From: UBA1189 sp045612925
GTDB lineage: Bacteria; Bacteroidota; Bacteroidia; Bacteroidales; Bacteroidaceae
Direction of reading: 5' to 3'
Length of the DNA stretch: 64,000 bases
NCBI GenBank assembly: GCA_045612925.1
Contig: JAZKZX010000060.1
Location: forward strand, 31,096-95,095
The translations under genes were made by a program, and so were the position numbers. Under the pieces are notes generated by a model. That model did no database searches. It saw only the letters and a program-made list of their open reading frames with translations, and had not been told where the DNA came from. Below, in pieces: positions 23,746-32,191 of this stretch (position 1 is the first letter of the stretch; each line of letters starts with the position of its first letter).

Positions 23746-24855
23746 ATGGCTGAAAATAATTTGCTTACACGACTCGACGGACTCGTGGGGAAATATGAGG
23801 AGATAGAACTCCTTATCACTGACCCTGCGGTGATTGCCGATATGCGCCGTTTCGTGAAGCTCAACAAGGAATACAAAGAGCTGGGCGCACTCATGGAGGC
23901 GCGTACCCGCTATATGCAGCTCATCCGCCAGCTCGACGAGGCGAAGGAACTCTTCGCTACGGAGAGCGATGCCGACATGCGAGAGATGGCTCGTGAAGAA
24001 ATCGACACTTGTGAAGCACAGATACCCGCTCTCGAAGAGGAGATAAAACTGCTACTCGTGCCTGCCGACCCCGAGGACGACAAGAATGTGATCATGGAAA
24101 TCCGTGGTGGTACGGGTGGTGATGAGGCGGCGCTCTTTGCGGGCGACCTCTTCAAGATGTACATGAAGTACTGCGAGCAGAAGGGGTGGCGAGTAGAGGT
24201 ATCGAGCTTCAATGAAGGTACCGCAGGTGGCTACAAGGAGATCATCTTCAGCGTCAGCGGTGAGAAGGTGTATGGCACACTCAAGTATGAGTCGGGTGTG
24301 CACCGCGTACAGCGTGTGCCTGCCACCGAGACTCAAGGCCGTGTGCACACCTCGGCTGCTACCGTGGCTTGTCTGCCACAAGCCGAGGCCTTCGAAGTAG
24401 AAATCAACGAGGGTGAGATCAAGTGGGACACCTTCCGCTCATCGGGTGCTGGTGGACAGAATGTGAACAAGGTGGAGTCGGGTGTACGCCTCCGATACAA
24501 CTGGAAGAACCCCATCACGGGCGAGGTAGAGGAGATACTCATCGAGTGTACCGAGACACGCGACCAGCCGAAGAACAAGGAGCGTGCTTTGGCTCGCCTG
24601 CGTACATTTATCTATGATAAGGAGCACCAGAAGTATATCGACGACATCGCCTCAAAGCGCAAGACCATGGTGTCGACCGGTGACCGCTCGGCGAAGATAC
24701 GCACCTATAACTATCCGCAGGGACGCATCACAGACCACCGCATCAACTACACCATCTATAACCTGGCGGCCTTCATGAATGGCGACATCCAAGACTGCAT
24801 AGACCAGCTGATGGTGGCTGAGAATGCGGAGAGACTGAAGGAGAGCGAACTGTAA
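23746..24855 (+). CDS. prfA: Peptide chain release factor 1
   Basis: A 369-residue RF1. The tripeptide anticodon PAT is at 192-194, giving UAA/UAG recognition and excluding RF2, which has SPF. The catalytic GGQ is at 236-238 in SSGAGGQNVNK. The start is the ATG at 23746, not an upstream TTG. Sequence otherwise runs as expected to the C-terminal KESEL. Confidence 0.96.
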   Translation: MAENNLLTRLDGLVGKYEEIELLITDPAVIADMRRFVKLNKEYKELGALMEARTRYMQLIRQLDEAKELFATESDADMREMAREEIDTCEAQIPALEEEIKLLLVPADPEDDKNVIMEIRGGTGGDEAALFAGDLFKMYMKYCEQKGWRVEVSSFNEGTAGGYKEIIFSVSGEKVYGTLKYESGVHRVQRVPATETQGRVHTSAATVACLPQAEAFEVEINEGEIKWDTFRSSGAGGQNVNKVESGVRLRYNWKNPITGEVEEILIECTETRDQPKNKERALARLRTFIYDKEHQKYIDDIASKRKTMVSTGDRSAKIRTYNYPQGRITDHRINYTIYNLAAFMNGDIQDCIDQLMVAENAERLKESEL

Positions 24856-24857
24856 TT

Positions 24858-24998
24858 TACGATTTGACAATTTACTATTTACGATTTATTTTGTGATTTG
24901 ATAATTTTATTATTTCGTCATCGCGGTAAATGTAAATAGCCAAATAGTTAAATCGTCAATAAATAGTAAATCGTAAATAGATAAATTGTAAATAAAGA
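24858..24998. repeat. Type B AT-rich inverted repeat
   Basis: Runs of TTTACGATTT, TTTACTATTTACGATTT and their complements AAATCGTAAAT facing each other, filling the gap between prfA and pyrF. A shorter copy is at 30323-30360. Such TTTACGATTTAC elements can fold into a long hairpin; the function is unknown, perhaps transcript end or stability. Confidence 0.65.
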
Positions 24999-25003
24999 AA
25001 GTT

Positions 25004-25837
25004 ATGAACAAACAACAACTTATCCAGAACATCAAGGCACGCAAGTCATTCCTCTGCGTTGGCCTCGACACTGACACGAAGAAGATCCCTACTCACCTCT
25101 TGAACGAGGAGGATCCTATCTTTGCCTTCAACAAGGCTATCATCGATGCTACTGCCGACTACTGCGTAGCTTACAAGCCTAACTTGGCTTTCTACGAGTG
25201 CGACGGTCTCAAGGGCTATGAATCATACGAGAAGACCATTGCTTACCTTAAGGAGAACTATCCCAACCACTTCATTATCGCTGATGCCAAGCGTGGTGAT
25301 ATCGGCAATACCGCTTCGATGTATGCCCGCTCATTCTTTGAGGAGCAGGATGTGCATGCACTCACTGTGGCTCCTTACATGGGCGAAGATAGCGTGACTC
25401 CGTTCCTTGCTTATGAGGGCAAGTGGGTGATACTGCTTGCGCTGACCTCAAATAAGGGCTCGCTCGATTTCCAGCTCATGGAGGACAAGGAGACTGGCGA
25501 ACGCCTCTTCGAGAAGGTGCTCCGCCGCTCACAGGAGTGGGGTAACGATGAGAATATGATGTATGTGGTAGGTGCTACACGCGGACAACTCTTCGAGGAT
25601 ATCCGTAAGATTGTGCCTAACCACTTCCTCTTGGTACCTGGCGTAGGTGCACAGGGTGGCTCGCTCACCGAGGTGTGCAAGTACGGTATCAATAAGGAGT
25701 GCGGATTGCTCGTAAACTCAAGCCGTGCCATCATCTATGCTGATAAGACGGAGAACTTCGCTGCGGTAGCTCGCGAGGAGGCTCGTAAGGTGCAGGAGGA
25801 GATGGCTGCTGAACTCGTAAAGTATGGTATCCTTTGA
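25004..25837 (+). CDS. pyrF: Orotidine 5'-phosphate decarboxylase (class 2)
   Basis: A 277-residue enzyme that makes UMP from OMP, the last step of pyrimidine synthesis. The catalytic Asp-Lys-Asp network is DAKRGD at 94-99; FLCVGLDTD near the N-terminus and LVPGVGAQGG near the C-terminus bind substrate. The length and layout are those of the longer, Mycobacterium-like class 2 form. The stop overlaps the ATG of the next gene by 1 nt, so the two are translationally linked. Confidence 0.94.
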   Translation: MNKQQLIQNIKARKSFLCVGLDTDTKKIPTHLLNEEDPIFAFNKAIIDATADYCVAYKPNLAFYECDGLKGYESYEKTIAYLKENYPNHFIIADAKRGDIGNTASMYARSFFEEQDVHALTVAPYMGEDSVTPFLAYEGKWVILLALTSNKGSLDFQLMEDKETGERLFEKVLRRSQEWGNDENMMYVVGATRGQLFEDIRKIVPNHFLLVPGVGAQGGSLTEVCKYGINKECGLLVNSSRAIIYADKTENFAAVAREEARKVQEEMAAELVKYGIL

Positions 25838-27057
25838 TGCAATCAGGTAAGATTATCAACGACCCGGTATTTGGGTTTATCAATATCCCCAAAGGGCTCA
25901 TCATGGAGGTGCTCTCGCACCCCATGGTGCTGCGCCTTCATCGTATCAAGCAGTTGGGGCTGTCGTGTATGGTGTACCCCGGTGCACAGCATACACGCTT
26001 TCAGCATTCGTTGGGCGCTTTCTTCCTCATGACCGAGGCTATACAATCGTTGCGTGGCAAGGGGGTAGAGATTACCGACCATGAGGCTGAGGCAGTGAAG
26101 ATTGCCATCTTGCTGCACGATGTGGGGCATGGTCCCTTCTCGCATGTACTGGAGAGCACCATTGCCCAGGGTGTGCATCACGAGGAGATCTCACTGATGC
26201 TGATGGAGAAGATGAACCGCGAGTTGGACGGGCGTCTTGATCTTGCCATACGCATCTATAAGAATGAGTACGAAAAGCGATTCTTGCACCAACTGGTGAG
26301 CAGTCAGCTCGATATGGACCGTCTCGACTACTTGCGTCGCGACAGCTTTTATACGGGAGTGACTGAAGGTAACATCGGGTCGGCTCGTATCATCAAGATG
26401 CTCGGCGTGAAGGATGACCATCTGGTGGTGGAGTCGAAGGGTATCTACTCTATCGAAAACTTCCTCACTGCGCGTCGCCTCATGTACTGGCAGGTATACC
26501 TGCACAAGACATCGGTGGTGTGCGAGAAGATGCTTATCAATACACTCACGCGTGCCAAAGAATTGGCTAGGAAGGGAGAGGAACTCTATGTGTCGCCCGC
26601 ACTGCGCTATTTCTTGTATAATGATATCACGCGCGAGACTTTCTTTACAGATGACAAGTGTCTTGATACCTTTATTCTATTGGACGATAATGATATCTGG
26701 TGTGCGCTGAAGGCATGGGCTACACACCCCGACAAGGTGTTGTCGACCCTTAGCAGTGGACTTGTAAACCGTAAGCTGTTCAAGGTGGAGGTTTCTTCCA
26801 AACCCTTCAGTCGTCAATATAAGGCAGAACTCACGGAACGCATATGTTCGACCTTTGGGGTGAACAAGCATGAGGCCGACTACCTGCATTGTGTTGTCAC
26901 CTTGGAGAAAGATATGTATAGCCCCTTCGATGATCATATAGAAATCCTCTACAACGATGGTACGACTTGTGACATTGCTGAGGCTTCGGATATGTTTGAC
27001 CTCTCGCTGCTGCAAAAGAAGGTGAAGAAATACTTTATGTGTTATCAGAGGCTGTGA
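25837..27057 (+). CDS. HD-domain phosphohydrolase (dNTPase-like)
   Basis: A 406-residue protein. The HD metal site is visible: an H in QHTRFQHSLG-type context (AQHTRFQHSLGAFF), HD at 94-95 in LLHDVGHGPFSHVLE, and SSQLDMDRLDYLRRDS, the last Asp ligand region. This is the YdhJ/SAMHD1-like branch, whose members hydrolyse dNTPs or other phosphates. Start is the ATG overlapping the pyrF stop. Genes for nucleotide balance next to pyrF make metabolic sense. Confidence 0.88.
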   Translation: MQSGKIINDPVFGFINIPKGLIMEVLSHPMVLRLHRIKQLGLSCMVYPGAQHTRFQHSLGAFFLMTEAIQSLRGKGVEITDHEAEAVKIAILLHDVGHGPFSHVLESTIAQGVHHEEISLMLMEKMNRELDGRLDLAIRIYKNEYEKRFLHQLVSSQLDMDRLDYLRRDSFYTGVTEGNIGSARIIKMLGVKDDHLVVESKGIYSIENFLTARRLMYWQVYLHKTSVVCEKMLINTLTRAKELARKGEELYVSPALRYFLYNDITRETFFTDDKCLDTFILLDDNDIWCALKAWATHPDKVLSTLSSGLVNRKLFKVEVSSKPFSRQYKAELTERICSTFGVNKHEADYLHCVVTLEKDMYSPFDDHIEILYNDGTTCDIAEASDMFDLSLLQKKVKKYFMCYQRL

Positions 27058-27059
27058 GC

Positions 27060-27290
27060 GTTTTCTTTGGAATATAGGAGTCGAGGAGAGTCTCTTTTTT
27101 GGAGTAAAGGAGGGTTCCCTTTTTTGGAGTAAAGGAGTATAGGAGTGAAGGAGTAAAGACGATACTTTAGACTATGAAAATCGCAAGCCGCGAACAGGCT
27201 ATCGTCTTCACTCCAGAGCGAAGCGGAAACTCCTTAATTCCTAAACTCCCGAAACAAGCGAAGCGTAACTCCTAAACTCCCATACTCCTA
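27060..27290 (+). repeat. Type A dispersed repeat, copy 2
   Basis: The fullest copy: several GGAGTAAAGGAGT units, the core GACGATACTTTAGAC...TATCGTC at about 27157-27206, then ACTCC-rich arms. It fills the 271-bp gap before the next gene; no gene and no clear promoter is seen there. Confidence 0.8.
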
Positions 27291-27328
27291 AAATAAAAAA
27301 CACTATACACTAAACAAAATAAATCACT

Positions 27329-29557
27329 ATGGCAACAAAGAAACATGTATGGAACTACGACAATGTGGGTGGTTCTACTCGAGTGAAAATTACAACAGGT
27401 GCTGACATCGCCCATCTTGGCGAGTTGGACCCCAAGAAGTGGACCGTCCTCTCATGTCCCTCTACTGGCTTGGAAATTGATGAGAAGAGTCTGAAGTATA
27501 TTGATACTGACGCTGATGGCCGTATCCGTGTGAACGATATCGTGGCTACTGCTCAGTGGATGACTGCAGCGATTAAGAATGCTGACCTGCTCTTGAAGGG
27601 TGCTGATGGCATCAATATCGAGGAGTTCAATCAAGAGGATGCCAATGGTAAGCGCCTCTACACCTCGTCAAAGCAGATTCTTGCCAACCTCGGCAAGGAG
27701 GGCTCGGTAATCTCATTGGCAGAGACCAAGGATAGCACAGCTATCTTTGCCAAGACCGCCTTTAATGGCGATGGTATCATCACCGATTATTCTACTGCTG
27801 ACCTGGATGAGAAGGCAGCTATCGCTGCTGCTGTGGCATCGTTTGGTGGTGTGGCAGACCGTAGTGGCGATAAGGGTGTGAATGCAGAGATGATCGAGAA
27901 GTTCTATCAGGCTTTGGCCGACTATGCTGCATGGCAGGCTGCTGCCGTAGAGGCTCCCTATGGTGCTGATACAGACAAGGCTATCGAGGCATACAATGCG
28001 CTCGACGCTAAGGTGAAGGACTACTTCGTGCGTGCCAAGTTGGCTTCATTCTCTCCCGAGAGTGCCGCTAAGCTTGATGTGCAGACAGCACTCATCGAGA
28101 CCATCAGCGCTGACAACCTTACGGGCAAGACCGACGAGATCGCTTCATACCCGATCGCACGCATCACCGGCAAGGCTGAGCTTGATGTAGATGCCGCTAT
28201 CAACCCCGCTTGGGCGGGTAAGTTTGCCACCCTCATGGCTATCGTGAAGCCCAAGAGCAAGGCGCTCACTGAGGCTGACTGGGCGGCTATAGGTGCTGCC
28301 TTTGCCGCTTACAATGGCTGGAAGGCTGCCAAGAAGGGTGCCGAAGTGGAGGCACTTGGACTTGATACGATAAAGAAGTTGCTTGCCGATGACAAGAAGC
28401 AGGCCTTGCTCGACCTTGTGGCTCAGGATGCTGCGCTCAAGGAGGCAGCCGAAGGCATCGATATGGTGGACAAGTTCCTCCACATCTACCGCGACTTCTA
28501 CCGCTTGTTGCGCAACTTTGTCACCTTCCAGGACTTCTACTCAAGAGACAAGAAGGTGAAGGCTGTGTTCCAGTGTGGCCGTCTGCTCATCGACCAGCGT
28601 GAGTGCCGCATGTGTATGAAGGTGGCTGATATGGGTAAGCACAACACTATGGCTGCTGCCAGTGGCATGTACCTCGTATATTGCGACTGCGTGACCCCCA
28701 CCAAGCCAGGCAAGCAGACCATCGTGGCTGCTGTTACGGTAGGTGAGATAGGCGATCTTGCCGTAGGTAAGAATGCCATCTTCTACGACAACGCAGGTGT
28801 GGTATGGGATGCTGTTATCACCAAGATCATCGACAACCCCATCAGTGTAGGTCAAGCCTTCTGGTCGCCCTATCGTCGCTTGGCTACTACCATTGAGAAC
28901 CTCATCAACAAGAGCGCTGCCGATAAGGATGCTGCTATGATGAAGGACCTCAATACGAAGGTCAACTCGGTGCCCACAACAGCTCCTGCTGCTGCCGATG
29001 CCAAGGCTCCTGCACAGCCCTTCGATATAGGTAAGTTTGCTGGTATCTTTGCTGCCTTCGGTATGGCATTAGGCATGATTGGTACCGCTCTCGCCAGCCT
29101 CGCCAAGGGCATCTTCGCCCTCAAGTGGTGGCAGCTCATTGCCGCTTTCGTAGGTATCCTTCTCGTCATCTCTGGTCCTGCCATGGTGATGGCATGGATG
29201 AAGCTGCGTCGTCGCAATGTAGCTCCGCTGCTCAATGCCAATGGCTGGGCTATCAATGCTGCTTCGAAGATCAGTATACCTTTCGGTGAGACACTGACCG
29301 ATGTGGCCAAGTTCCCCAAACTGAAACTGAAGGATCCCTATGCAAAGAAGGGTATCCCCACTTGGAAGAAGTGGCTTATCTCACTCGCTGCACTCGTAGT
29401 CGTAGCTGCTGGTTTGTGGCTCGGCAATCTGCTCAACTGGGCGGGTGCTCCTTCTCCGCTGCCTGTATTCAATAAGGCTGAGGTAGAGGTAGTAGAGGTT
29501 GCTGAACCTGCTGCAGAGGTTGTGGCTGACAGTGTGGCTGTATCGCCCTCTCTGTAA
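27329..29557 (+). CDS. EF-hand-like, C-terminally membrane-anchored protein of unknown function
   Basis: A 742-residue protein with no name I can give; similar large proteins occur widely in Bacteroidota. Near the N-terminus a loop D59-T-D61-A-D63-G-R65-I66 fits a Ca2+-binding EF-hand loop, and NGDGIITDY near 150 may be a second one. Residues 190-400 are Ala-rich helices. A Cys cluster (CRMCMKVADMGKHN) precedes three hydrophobic helices near 570-597, 602-625 and 690-710, then an acidic Val/Glu-rich tail. The stop overlaps the ATG of the ABC ATPase by 1 nt, suggesting translational coupling and a shared process. Confidence 0.75.
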   Translation: MATKKHVWNYDNVGGSTRVKITTGADIAHLGELDPKKWTVLSCPSTGLEIDEKSLKYIDTDADGRIRVNDIVATAQWMTAAIKNADLLLKGADGINIEEFNQEDANGKRLYTSSKQILANLGKEGSVISLAETKDSTAIFAKTAFNGDGIITDYSTADLDEKAAIAAAVASFGGVADRSGDKGVNAEMIEKFYQALADYAAWQAAAVEAPYGADTDKAIEAYNALDAKVKDYFVRAKLASFSPESAAKLDVQTALIETISADNLTGKTDEIASYPIARITGKAELDVDAAINPAWAGKFATLMAIVKPKSKALTEADWAAIGAAFAAYNGWKAAKKGAEVEALGLDTIKKLLADDKKQALLDLVAQDAALKEAAEGIDMVDKFLHIYRDFYRLLRNFVTFQDFYSRDKKVKAVFQCGRLLIDQRECRMCMKVADMGKHNTMAAASGMYLVYCDCVTPTKPGKQTIVAAVTVGEIGDLAVGKNAIFYDNAGVVWDAVITKIIDNPISVGQAFWSPYRRLATTIENLINKSAADKDAAMMKDLNTKVNSVPTTAPAAADAKAPAQPFDIGKFAGIFAAFGMALGMIGTALASLAKGIFALKWWQLIAAFVGILLVISGPAMVMAWMKLRRRNVAPLLNANGWAINAASKISIPFGETLTDVAKFPKLKLKDPYAKKGIPTWKKWLISLAALVVVAAGLWLGNLLNWAGAPSPLPVFNKAEVEVVEVAEPAAEVVADSVAVSPSL

Positions 29558-30324
29558 TGCTTGACCTGTACGACCTACATATAGGCTATGATGAGGATGC
29601 CTCTCGCCACATTGTGGCAGAGGCCCTCAATGCCTCTCTCTCGTCTGGTACGATGACCTGCTTGGTGGGTGCCAATGGAGTGGGCAAGAGCACGCTCATG
29701 CGCACCCTATCGGGGTTCCAACCCGCGTTGCAGGGTGAGGTACATGTCGATGGTAGGCCGATAGGGGAGTATACTCCTCGCGAATTGTCCGAAAAGATTG
29801 GCGTCGTGCTTACCGAGAGGAATGCCACCCCCGACCTTACGGTCGAAGAGGTGGTGGCGATAGGGCGCATGCCCTACACGAACTTTTGGGGCAGACTGAC
29901 GGCTGCAGACCTTCGTATCGTGGATGAGGCTATAGCACTGGTCGGTATCGAACCTCTGCGCCATAAGAAGATAGGGCGCGTGAGCGATGGTGAGCGGCAG
30001 AAGGTGATGATAGCCAAAGCACTGGCACAACAGACAGGAATCATTCTCCTGGATGAGCCTACGGCATTCCTTGACTATGGAAGTAAGGTCGCGGTGATGC
30101 GTCTATTGCGCCAGCTGGCCCACGAACAGGGAAAAACGGTGTTGCTCTCTACGCACGATCTTGAGATTGCTTTCCAGACGACTGACGAGGTGTGGATATT
30201 GCAGCGCGAAAGCTTGCAGACGGGCACACTCGATGCGTTGGAACAGCGTGGTGCTGTGTCGGCATTCCTTGCTGCAAATGGACTGCGTTACGAGGCAGAG
30301 CAGAGGAGGATAATCATTGGATAG
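29557..30324 (+). CDS. ABC transporter ATP-binding protein (iron/B12 type)
   Basis: A 255-residue ATPase with Walker A GANGVGKS (38-45), signature VSDGERQ (142-148, a D in place of the common G), and Walker B IILLDEP (162-168). The closest kin are FecE/BtuD-like subunits of siderophore, haem and cobalamin importers. No permease or binding protein is next to it; the only linked gene is the EF-hand-like membrane protein upstream, overlapping by 1 nt. It may work with permeases coded elsewhere. Confidence 0.88.
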   Translation: MLDLYDLHIGYDEDASRHIVAEALNASLSSGTMTCLVGANGVGKSTLMRTLSGFQPALQGEVHVDGRPIGEYTPRELSEKIGVVLTERNATPDLTVEEVVAIGRMPYTNFWGRLTAADLRIVDEAIALVGIEPLRHKKIGRVSDGERQKVMIAKALAQQTGIILLDEPTAFLDYGSKVAVMRLLRQLAHEQGKTVLLSTHDLEIAFQTTDEVWILQRESLQTGTLDALEQRGAVSAFLAANGLRYEAEQRRIIIG

Positions 30325-30360
30325 CCAAAATCGTAAATAGTAAATTGTCAAATTGTAAAT
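30323..30360. repeat. Type B AT-rich repeat, short copy
   Basis: AAATCGTAAATAGTAAATTG followed by TCAAATTGTAAAT, the same words as in 24858-24998. Confidence 0.5.
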
Positions 30361-30368
30361 ATATTATC

Positions 30369-30974
30369 ATGTTTTCAGGAATAGTAGAAGAATGTGCCAC
30401 CGTAGTGGGCATCGTAAGAGAACAGGAGAACTTGCACCTTACGCTCAAGTGCAGTTTTGTAGACGAACTGAAGATTGACCAGAGCGTGGCGCACAATGGT
30501 GTGTGCTTGACCGTGGTGAGCATTCAGGATGGTACCTATACGGTAACTGCCATGAAGGAGACCATCGAGCGTTCTAACCTCGGTATGCTGCAGGTGGGCG
30601 ATGCTGTCAATGTGGAGCGCAGCATGGTGATGAATGGTCGTCTTGACGGTCACATCGTGCAGGGACATGTGGATCAGACTGCAATTTGTGTGAAGGTGGA
30701 AGATGCAGAAGGTAGCTGGTACTATACCTTCAAGTATGCCTTCGATAAGGAGATGGCTCGCCGTGGCTACTTCACGGTAGACAAGGGCTCGGTGACGGTC
30801 AATGGCGTGAGCCTCACCGTATGCAACCCCACTGCTGATACCTTCCAGGTAGCTATAATCCCCTATACTCATGACAATACCAACTTCAACGCTATCCGCG
30901 AAGGTAGTGTGGTGAATATCGAGTTTGATATTATCGGTAAGTATATGGCGCGTATGGTGGCGCTGAGTGAGTAG
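30369..30974 (+). CDS. ribE: Riboflavin synthase, alpha subunit
   Basis: A 201-residue enzyme that dismutates two 6,7-dimethyl-8-ribityllumazine molecules to riboflavin. The two tandem lumazine-binding barrels are visible: MFSGIVEE..., NGVCLTVV, GHIVQGHVD in the first; KGSVTVNGVSLTV and IPYTHDNTN in the second. ATG at 30369 gives the family's usual MFSGI start. The gene is apart from other rib genes, as is common in this phylum. Confidence 0.93.
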   Translation: MFSGIVEECATVVGIVREQENLHLTLKCSFVDELKIDQSVAHNGVCLTVVSIQDGTYTVTAMKETIERSNLGMLQVGDAVNVERSMVMNGRLDGHIVQGHVDQTAICVKVEDAEGSWYYTFKYAFDKEMARRGYFTVDKGSVTVNGVSLTVCNPTADTFQVAIIPYTHDNTNFNAIREGSVVNIEFDIIGKYMARMVALSE

Positions 30975-30989
30975 ACTTTTGTTTTTGGT

Positions 30990-31167
30990 TGGAGTATAGG
31001 AGTTTAGGAGTTACGCTCTGCTTAGGAGTGTAGACGATAGTCCGTCCGCGGCTTGCGATTTTCATAGTCTAAAGTATCGTCTTTACTCCTTCACTCCTAT
31101 ACTCCCAAAAAAGGAACTCTCCTTTACTCCAAAGAAACACTCCTCGACTCCTATACTCTCAAGAAAG
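30990..31167 (-). repeat. Type A dispersed repeat, copy 3
   Basis: Inverted copy between the convergent ends of ribE and prmA, with the core near 31034-31082. The GACTATCG-type arms and ACTCC/GGAGT arms could act as a two-way terminator. Confidence 0.8.
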
Positions 31168-31188
31168 TAGCGGCTCCGCAGCTACTAT

Positions 31189-32031
31189 TCACAGCTTAAA
31201 CTGTGCTGCTGTCCACTCCTTCTCCATGCGATGGCTCACATAGGATAGGCCGAGGCGTTCTGCTTCGGCCTTTATCATGGGCAGGTCGCTCTCGTAGAAT
31301 CCGCTGAAGTATATCTCTCCGCCCTTGTTCATGCGTGCCACATAGTATTGCATGTCGGCAAGCAGGATGTTGCGGTTGATGTTGGCAATGATGACATCGA
31401 ACGGGCCCTCTGTAGCCAGCGATGAGGCATCGCCCTGGAACACCTTGATATTGTCGATGTGGTTGAGGGCGAGGTTGTCGATAGAGTTGTTTACGCACCA
31501 CTCGTCAATGTCGATGGCTGTGAGCTCCGAGGCGCCTCGCATCGAGGCGAGTATGGCCAGTATCGAGGTGCCGCAGCCCATGTCGAGCACCATCTTTCCT
31601 TGCAGGTCGGTGTCGAGCAGGTAGCTGATGATGAGGCGTGTGGTTTGGTGATGTCCCGTGCCGAAAGCCATCTGTGGGTTGATGATGATGTCGTAGTCGG
31701 CCTTCGGGTAGTCTTTATGGAAGGTGCTGTGGATGACGCAGCGGCTATCCACTACGATAGGCTCAAAGAAGTTCTTTTCCCATTCCTCATTCCAGTCCTT
31801 ATCCTCCATCTCCTCAGCTACGAAGGTGATGGTGGTGTCGGGCATGGGGAAGTCTGCCATCACCGCCTGCAGAGCCTGTTCGTCGTAGAGATGTGTGGGC
31901 ACATATCCTGTGGTGCCGTCGGGCGACTCTACGAAACTCTCAAACCCCATTTCCATCGCCAAGGCAGCAATGATATCGTTAGCCGTCTCGCTGACTGGGC
32001 ATACGGTGAAGCGCACTTCGTTGTATTTCAT
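31189..32031 (-). CDS. prmA: Ribosomal protein L11 methyltransferase
   Basis: A 280-residue SAM-dependent enzyme that methylates L11. Motifs: NPQMAFGTGHHQTT (119-131), motif I VLDMGCGTS (148-156), DIDEWCV, and NINRNIL (the N-[ILV]-N motif region). Start at 32031 (MKYNEVRF) chosen because the 17-residue extension reads through an AT-rich promoter. Confidence 0.92.
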   Translation of the reverse strand: MKYNEVRFTVCPVSETANDIIAALAMEMGFESFVESPDGTTGYVPTHLYDEQALQAVMADFPMPDTTITFVAEEMEDKDWNEEWEKNFFEPIVVDSRCVIHSTFHKDYPKADYDIIINPQMAFGTGHHQTTRLIISYLLDTDLQGKMVLDMGCGTSILAILASMRGASELTAIDIDEWCVNNSIDNLALNHIDNIKVFQGDASSLATEGPFDVIIANINRNILLADMQYYVARMNKGGEIYFSGFYESDLPMIKAEAERLGLSYVSHRMEKEWTAAQFKL

Positions 32032-32057
32032 TTTTTTATATTTTTTAATGTTTTCGG

Positions 32058-32087
32058 CACAATATTGTGATTCGTTGTGCAAAATTA
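32058..32087 (-). promoter_or_regulatory. Probable prmA promoter with a 12-bp palindrome
   Basis: Minus-strand TAATTTTG at 32080-32087. Downstream of it, CACAATATTGTG at 32058-32069 is a perfect palindrome in the 5' leader, a possible operator. Confidence 0.35.
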
Positions 32088-32153
32088 CGATTTTTTAGGA
32101 AAAATATCCATAAAAGCATTCAAAAATACCCTTTCGAGATAGGAATTATGTGT

Positions 32154-32161
32154 TATCTTTG
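32154..32161 (+). promoter_or_regulatory. -7 element of the His/Ser-rich protein gene
   Basis: TATCTTTG, 30 nt upstream of the ATG at 32192. Confidence 0.55.
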
Positions 32162-32191
32162 CAGAGTCAACACATCTAAAACATATAAGGT

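Noticed and set aside
24858..24998. Possible CRISPR-like or tRNA-like structure
   Set aside because: Words are short, AT-rich and inverted; there are no unique spacers and no cloverleaf. Kept as a type B repeat.
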